Below, piece after piece: positions 60,519 to 64,000 of a DNA stretch of 64,000 bases. The stretch is from DASRJJ01 sp050730855 (GTDB lineage Bacteria > Patescibacteriota > Saccharimonadia > Saccharimonadales > UBA4665): contig JBOHNU010000006.1 of assembly GCA_050730855.1 (NCBI GenBank), forward strand, positions 1 through 64,000. The letters run 5' to 3'. The position numbers were made by a program, and so were the translations under genes. Positions within the stretch are counted from its first letter, which is position 1. Each line of letters begins with the position of its first letter. The notes beneath the pieces were generated by a model. The model did no database searches and was not told the DNA's origin. It saw only the letters and a list, made by a program, of their open reading frames with translations.

Positions 60519-61274
60519 ATGGAAGAAGAGAACTCTTTGGCACGACGACGAGCTTTGGTTATCGGATTAGGTGCTTTGTTCATTCTGGGAATAATAATAT
60601 TTGTTGTTATATTGAACCGGGGTCAAGATGCTGCCGTAGACCCCAATAAGGATGAATTTGTAGGCCTAGAGGAAGGAACTGGGGACGGCAAAACTTCTGC
60701 TGTACTATACAACTCCGGTGATCTGTATGCCGCCTTAGAAGAGAATGATGACATCTTAGCTGTAGTCGCGAAGGATATGCTATTGTTCGCCCGTACCACG
60801 CAACTGGAGCTTGGAGATGCCAATGTTTTGGTTGGATTCACTTTCTCTAAAGATTTTAAGAAAGACGGCGACACCTTTGTTTACACCGGCTATTTCTACG
60901 GAGTTGACGACAAGATAGAAGTGCGTTTAACGCCCCACGGCCGAGGTGTTTATACACTCTCTGTAACCGACTTACAGGATGGAGCCAACATTGACGGCCA
61001 GCTGAACCTCAACGGCACCCGTAACGCATACATCCAAACCCTGCCTATAGAAGAGGGGACTTACTCAATTCGCTACCAGGTTCCCTTAGATAGAATTGTT
61101 GTCACTTTTTACGACGGTTACACCAACGAGGATGTGGACAAAGCTGTGGCATCTATAGCTGGTGGTCTGGGCGAAACGGGCAGTCTTGGTGTTGTGTACA
61201 CCATAAACAGACTGGGTGTTGTCAGTATTGACCAGGTTCGTCAAAACCTAATCACACCAATACCCCTACCATAG
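60519..61274 (+). CDS. Membrane-anchored exported protein of the secretion locus, unknown
   Basis: 251 residues. A short cytoplasmic start (MEEENSLARRRA), one membrane helix (LVIGLGALFILGIIIFVVIL) and an outer domain of about 215 residues rich in beta-like stretches (VEVRLTPHGRGVYTLSVTDL-like, LNLNGTRNAYIQTLP). Not recognised. Start 60519 with a GGGGGA site is preferred over 60486, which overlaps the VanY gene. Probably an accessory envelope factor. Confidence 0.7.
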   Translation: MEEENSLARRRALVIGLGALFILGIIIFVVILNRGQDAAVDPNKDEFVGLEEGTGDGKTSAVLYNSGDLYAALEENDDILAVVAKDMLLFARTTQLELGDANVLVGFTFSKDFKKDGDTFVYTGYFYGVDDKIEVRLTPHGRGVYTLSVTDLQDGANIDGQLNLNGTRNAYIQTLPIEEGTYSIRYQVPLDRIVVTFYDGYTNEDVDKAVASIAGGLGETGSLGVVYTINRLGVVSIDQVRQNLITPIPLP

Positions 61275-61357
61275 TCAGTTGTCTTCGTGACTAAAATCAC
61301 ATCGTTGGCATTTACGCAAGTCTATACTTAAAGTAGTAAGACTTAGGGGGTATTAGT

Positions 61358-62029
61358 ATGCCGACAACAGAATCACTGCCAGACATAGGGTTAAGTCGGC
61401 GCCAGTTGTTGTATGGTCTTGCCGGTGCGGCTGCGGCCGCAGCAATCGGCGGGTGCGGCACCCCTGAAAAACCGGAGGGCAGTGCAGGAGGAGTTGGGGG
61501 CGGTGGCGAAGTCGTGGATCTGCATACTAAGTTCTACGACGTCATGGCAGGTCTGACAACGGGCGGATATCCAGATCTGGCACGATCAATAAATACCGCT
61601 ATCGGTTTTGCACCAATAGAAACAGTGGATTCCAAAATCATACTTCCGCGCTCACAAGGTGCTGTCGAGTTTAACTCTACGGATTTTACCGAGAGAGGTT
61701 CCGGCAAAACAATGTCTGTCTGGGTTTTGCAAGAACGACAAATCGACGGCCTCAAGACCTCAGATACAACAATTGCTCACTTCAATAAGGAAGGCATACA
61801 ACCCCAGACACACCCCGGCCTGCCGGGATACTTGTGTTACTACAGCGGAAAAGCACACCCTGTGGGTCACTTTGTTGCAATAGAAGAGGGACAACCTGTT
61901 GGTGGAATGATCGTCGACGTTGTGTTGGGGCATTATAGTCGCGACACAAAACAACGCACAGAGGTTCCCGGCGGCTACCAGCTTACCGCTGGAGTGGCCG
62001 TAGAATTTTATAAAGCACTGACTGACTGA
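61358..62029 (+). CDS. Tat-type lipoprotein, unknown
   Basis: 223 residues. The N-terminus has a twin-arginine motif (SRRQLL, Arg14-Arg15), an alanine-rich hydrophobic stretch and a lipobox ending at Cys33 (AIGGC). The mature part (Gly/Ser linker, then about 180 residues) is not recognised. Export folded by Tat and lipid-anchoring are inferred. A GGGGG site precedes the ATG. The end overlaps the convergent recF by 22 bp. Confidence 0.72.
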   Translation: MPTTESLPDIGLSRRQLLYGLAGAAAAAAIGGCGTPEKPEGSAGGVGGGGEVVDLHTKFYDVMAGLTTGGYPDLARSINTAIGFAPIETVDSKIILPRSQGAVEFNSTDFTERGSGKTMSVWVLQERQIDGLKTSDTTIAHFNKEGIQPQTHPGLPGYLCYYSGKAHPVGHFVAIEEGQPVGGMIVDVVLGHYSRDTKQRTEVPGGYQLTAGVAVEFYKALTD

Positions 62030-63063
62030 TCCAGCAAAATTACACTGCTGGTTTTAAGTTGCGGCGCTACTAGGTCGTCATTGGTGGTTGTGATGATGGT
62101 TTGGTATCTGGTTACCAGCCGAGTGAGGGCTGCGCGTCTGTTGCTGTCTAGTTCCGAAAAAACGTCGTCCAGAAGAAGCAGGGGCTTGGCGGCGAATTTG
62201 CTCTCAAGCAGCTGGAGTTCTATAACTTTTAAGGCCAGTGCTAGTGTGCGGGTTTCGCCGCGGGAGGCGATTTGTTGGAAGGGTTTGCCGCCGATTTCGG
62301 CCGCCAGGTCGTCGCGGTGCGGGCCGTTTGCTGTAAACCCGCGCGCCACATCCAGCCCTTCGTTGCGCTCCAGGCTGCTTAATAACGCTGTTTCGTATGC
62401 GTCCAGAGGTAGCTGCGTTTGGTATCTCAAACCTATAACCGTCGGTTTTCCGGCTATATCGCTGTACAGCTGGCTAACTTGCTGGTTACACACATCTACA
62501 AGCCGGGCGCGTTCACGGGCTATTTTGCCGCCCAGCTCGCTTAGGCGGATGTTCCAGACAAACAGTTGATGGGGCTGGCGCTTCTTAAGCAAGGCGTTGC
62601 GCTGCGTAAGCACCCGTTTGTAGTGCCGGCGGTATTCGCCGAACCGCGGGCTTGTTTGCTCTAGCAGGTCGTCCATAAAGTTGCGGCGCAGTTCCGGAGC
62701 GCCAAAAAACATCTGCATGTGGTTTGGCTCGAACAATACAACCGGCAGGGTGTGCTGGCGGGGCAGGCGCTTAAACACTTGGCCGTCAAACTCAAATGAC
62801 TTTTGCGGCGGGGCGGCGGCAATTTTTACGGTGCGCTTTCCGCCCGCCGTCTCGGCGTCCAGCCGCGCCCAGTCTTTACCGTGCCGGATAAGCTCGTAAT
62901 CTTTTACTCTGAATGAACCGCCTTGCGACGCAACCAGCACCGCTTCTAGCAGGTTAGTTTTGCCGCTGGCGTTAGAACCGGCAACGATGGTAACCTCTGG
63001 AGAAAACTGAAATGTCGCGTCCGTGTATGTCCGGAACTGTTGCAGCCGAATAGAAGAAATCAT
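62008..63063 (-). CDS. recF: DNA replication and repair protein RecF
   Basis: 351 residues of the SMC-like RecF family: Walker A AGSNASGKTNLLEA, signature GPHRDDL and Walker B LLLLDDVFSELD. It loads RecA at single-strand gaps with RecO/RecR. Normal length. It follows dnaN by 9 bp in the usual dnaA-dnaN-recF order. TAAAAT also ends 6 nt before its ATG. Confidence 0.96.
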   Translation of the reverse strand: MISSIRLQQFRTYTDATFQFSPEVTIVAGSNASGKTNLLEAVLVASQGGSFRVKDYELIRHGKDWARLDAETAGGKRTVKIAAAPPQKSFEFDGQVFKRLPRQHTLPVVLFEPNHMQMFFGAPELRRNFMDDLLEQTSPRFGEYRRHYKRVLTQRNALLKKRQPHQLFVWNIRLSELGGKIARERARLVDVCNQQVSQLYSDIAGKPTVIGLRYQTQLPLDAYETALLSSLERNEGLDVARGFTANGPHRDDLAAEIGGKPFQQIASRGETRTLALALKVIELQLLESKFAAKPLLLLDDVFSELDSNRRAALTRLVTRYQTIITTTNDDLVAPQLKTSSVILLDQSVSAL

Positions 63064-63072
63064 GCCTCTATT

Positions 63073-64000
63073 TTAACTTTTTAGCGGCATAATTATGTGG
63101 GTGTAGTCGGAAACTTTGGGGTCTTTTACTACGGATGGTTCGAGCTTGCCGTTAAAGCTAAAGCTCGCTTCTTCGCCGTGCTGAGCCTGCAGCGCGTCCA
63201 ACAGGTAGCGGGAGTTGAGCGTGATGGCGCCATTGCCGGTAACTTTGGCCGGTACCACGGCGTTGTTTTCTCCCAGCTGTGAGGCGACCGAGCGGATGCT
63301 TAACTCCTGCTTTTCTTCGTCGACTTCTACCGTTATGCTGCCGGCGCTTTCGCGCGCGAACAGGCTAGAGACTTTGGCGGCGTTTAGCAGGTCGGCGCGT
63401 TTTAAGGTGGCGGCTACCGTAAAATCGTCCGGTATGAGCTTTTGGTAGTCGGGGTATTTGCCCTCGATAAGCCGGGCGACCAGCTCTACATCTCCGGCCT
63501 GGAACAACACTTGCTGGTCGTTGTGCGACACCAGAACTTCCTCTACTTCGGTATCGCCAATAATTCTTAGCAAATCCTGCATAGCCGAAACCGGCACTAA
63601 CAGGTTAATGTCTTCGGCGGTTTTAAACAGCTCTTTCTCGGCAAGACGATAGCTGTCGGTGGCGGCCATGTACAGCCTGCCGCCAGTTGTATGCAAATAC
63701 ACCGCGGTAAGAACCGGGCGCGCTTCGTCGCTTGAGGCCGCAACAACCACCTGGTGCAGACTGCTCTTGAGCAAGACGGTCGGCACCGACCATCGTTTGC
63801 CGTCAGAAATCGCCGGCATCACCGGAAACTCCTCGGCCGACACACCGTTAATTACAGACTGGTACTGGTCTGTAGCCACTTTTAGCCGGAGGTCGTCGAG
63901 CTCGAGATTGATAACGCCAGAGGGCAAACTGTTCACAAAATCCTGCATGAGCCTCGCCGGAACGGTAATAGCTCCCTCCGACTCAATCTTTGCCCCGATG
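63073..64000 (-). CDS. dnaN: DNA polymerase III beta clamp (partial, N-terminus beyond window)
   Basis: The 309 visible residues cover the end of domain 1 through domain 3 of the sliding clamp: ITVPARLMQDFVNSLP at the cut edge, LKSSLHQVVVAASSDEARPVLTAVYLHTTGGRLYMAATDSYRLA, and a C-terminus ending HIIMPLKS. The usual clamp ends in MPMRL; here it is MPLKS, so the last residues differ slightly. The gene runs off the right edge. Confidence 0.96.
   Translation of the reverse strand, partial: IGAKIESEGAITVPARLMQDFVNSLPSGVINLELDDLRLKVATDQYQSVINGVSAEEFPVMPAISDGKRWSVPTVLLKSSLHQVVVAASSDEARPVLTAVYLHTTGGRLYMAATDSYRLAEKELFKTAEDINLLVPVSAMQDLLRIIGDTEVEEVLVSHNDQQVLFQAGDVELVARLIEGKYPDYQKLIPDDFTVAATLKRADLLNAAKVSSLFARESAGSITVEVDEEKQELSIRSVASQLGENNAVVPAKVTGNGAITLNSRYLLDALQAQHGEEASFSFNGKLEPSVVKDPKVSDYTHIIMPLKS

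Noticed and set aside
44783..61274. Integrative conjugative element
   Set aside because: No relaxase, coupling protein, integrase or flanking attachment sites are visible in the window.

Overview
The window looks like a piece of a Candidatus Saccharibacteria (TM7) or closely related Patescibacteria/CPR chromosome. This is inferred from gene content: a minimal type IV secretion-like locus of many VirB2-like pilins, a VirB6-like protein, PrgI, a VirB4 split in two, an M23 peptidase and a lysozyme-carboxypeptidase; a divergent MscL; a bifunctional phosphoglucose/phosphomannose isomerase; a YvcK/CofD-like protein; and many small HAD, PIN and DUF proteins. Genes end normally at TGA, so the code is standard (not the UGA=Gly code of Gracilibacteria). 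Genes are tightly packed, with 4-bp ATGA overlaps and convergent overlaps of 22-29 bp.

Layout. 1-81: end of an IS30-type transposase. 151-14544: mostly reverse-strand housekeeping genes (mutM, three HAD phosphatases, a PPC protein, a tandem deoxyribosyltransferase-like protein, polA, a LOG protein, YvcK, polyprenyl synthase, aldo-keto reductase) with forward islands (DciA-like, ROK kinase, TrmB regulator, P-loop kinase). 14691-17599: rpoD-dnaG. 17675-25945: YjbR-orn, msrB-mscL, argS, and an envelope-sugar set (DUF1361, PIG-L deacetylase, PGI/PMI). 26565-28683: groES-groEL under tandem CIRCE operators. 28687-34258: PIN remnant, murE and three lineage-type hypotheticals. 34411-40708: tsaD, valS, ZIP transporter and Fur, and an XRE-HAD fusion. 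41975-43277: tRNA-Ser(CGA), tRNA-Arg(GCG), tRNA-Ser(GCU), tRNA-Ser(UGA), all with encoded CCA. 43328-44646: comFC and hsp20. 44783-61274: secretion/pilus locus. 61358-64000: Tat-type lipoprotein, recF and the 3' part of dnaN, so the replication-origin region may lie just past the right edge.

The secretion locus is the main system. Six tandem VirB2-like pilins (reverse) diverge from a forward operon: VirB6-like channel, PrgI, VirB4 N-domain protein, VirB4 ATPase, a giant M23 peptidase, a lysozyme/VanY hydrolase and a single-pass membrane protein. VirB4 would power assembly, the pilins and VirB6/PrgI would build the conduit, and the hydrolases would open peptidoglycan of self or host. Inside it, an AAA/DUF4143 ATPase cassette with its own promoter and palindromic operator sits between two identical 105-bp copies of the start of prgI, leaving a 36-codon prgI stub and an intact prgI driven by a new promoter.

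Other notable signals: a 122-bp nested palindrome that supplies the last codons of both flanking convergent genes; a DnaG whose four zinc ligands are all replaced; and, before more than twenty genes, a -10-like hexamer 6-8 nt ahead of the start codon, which points to widespread leaderless transcription. Several starts were placed using this signal.
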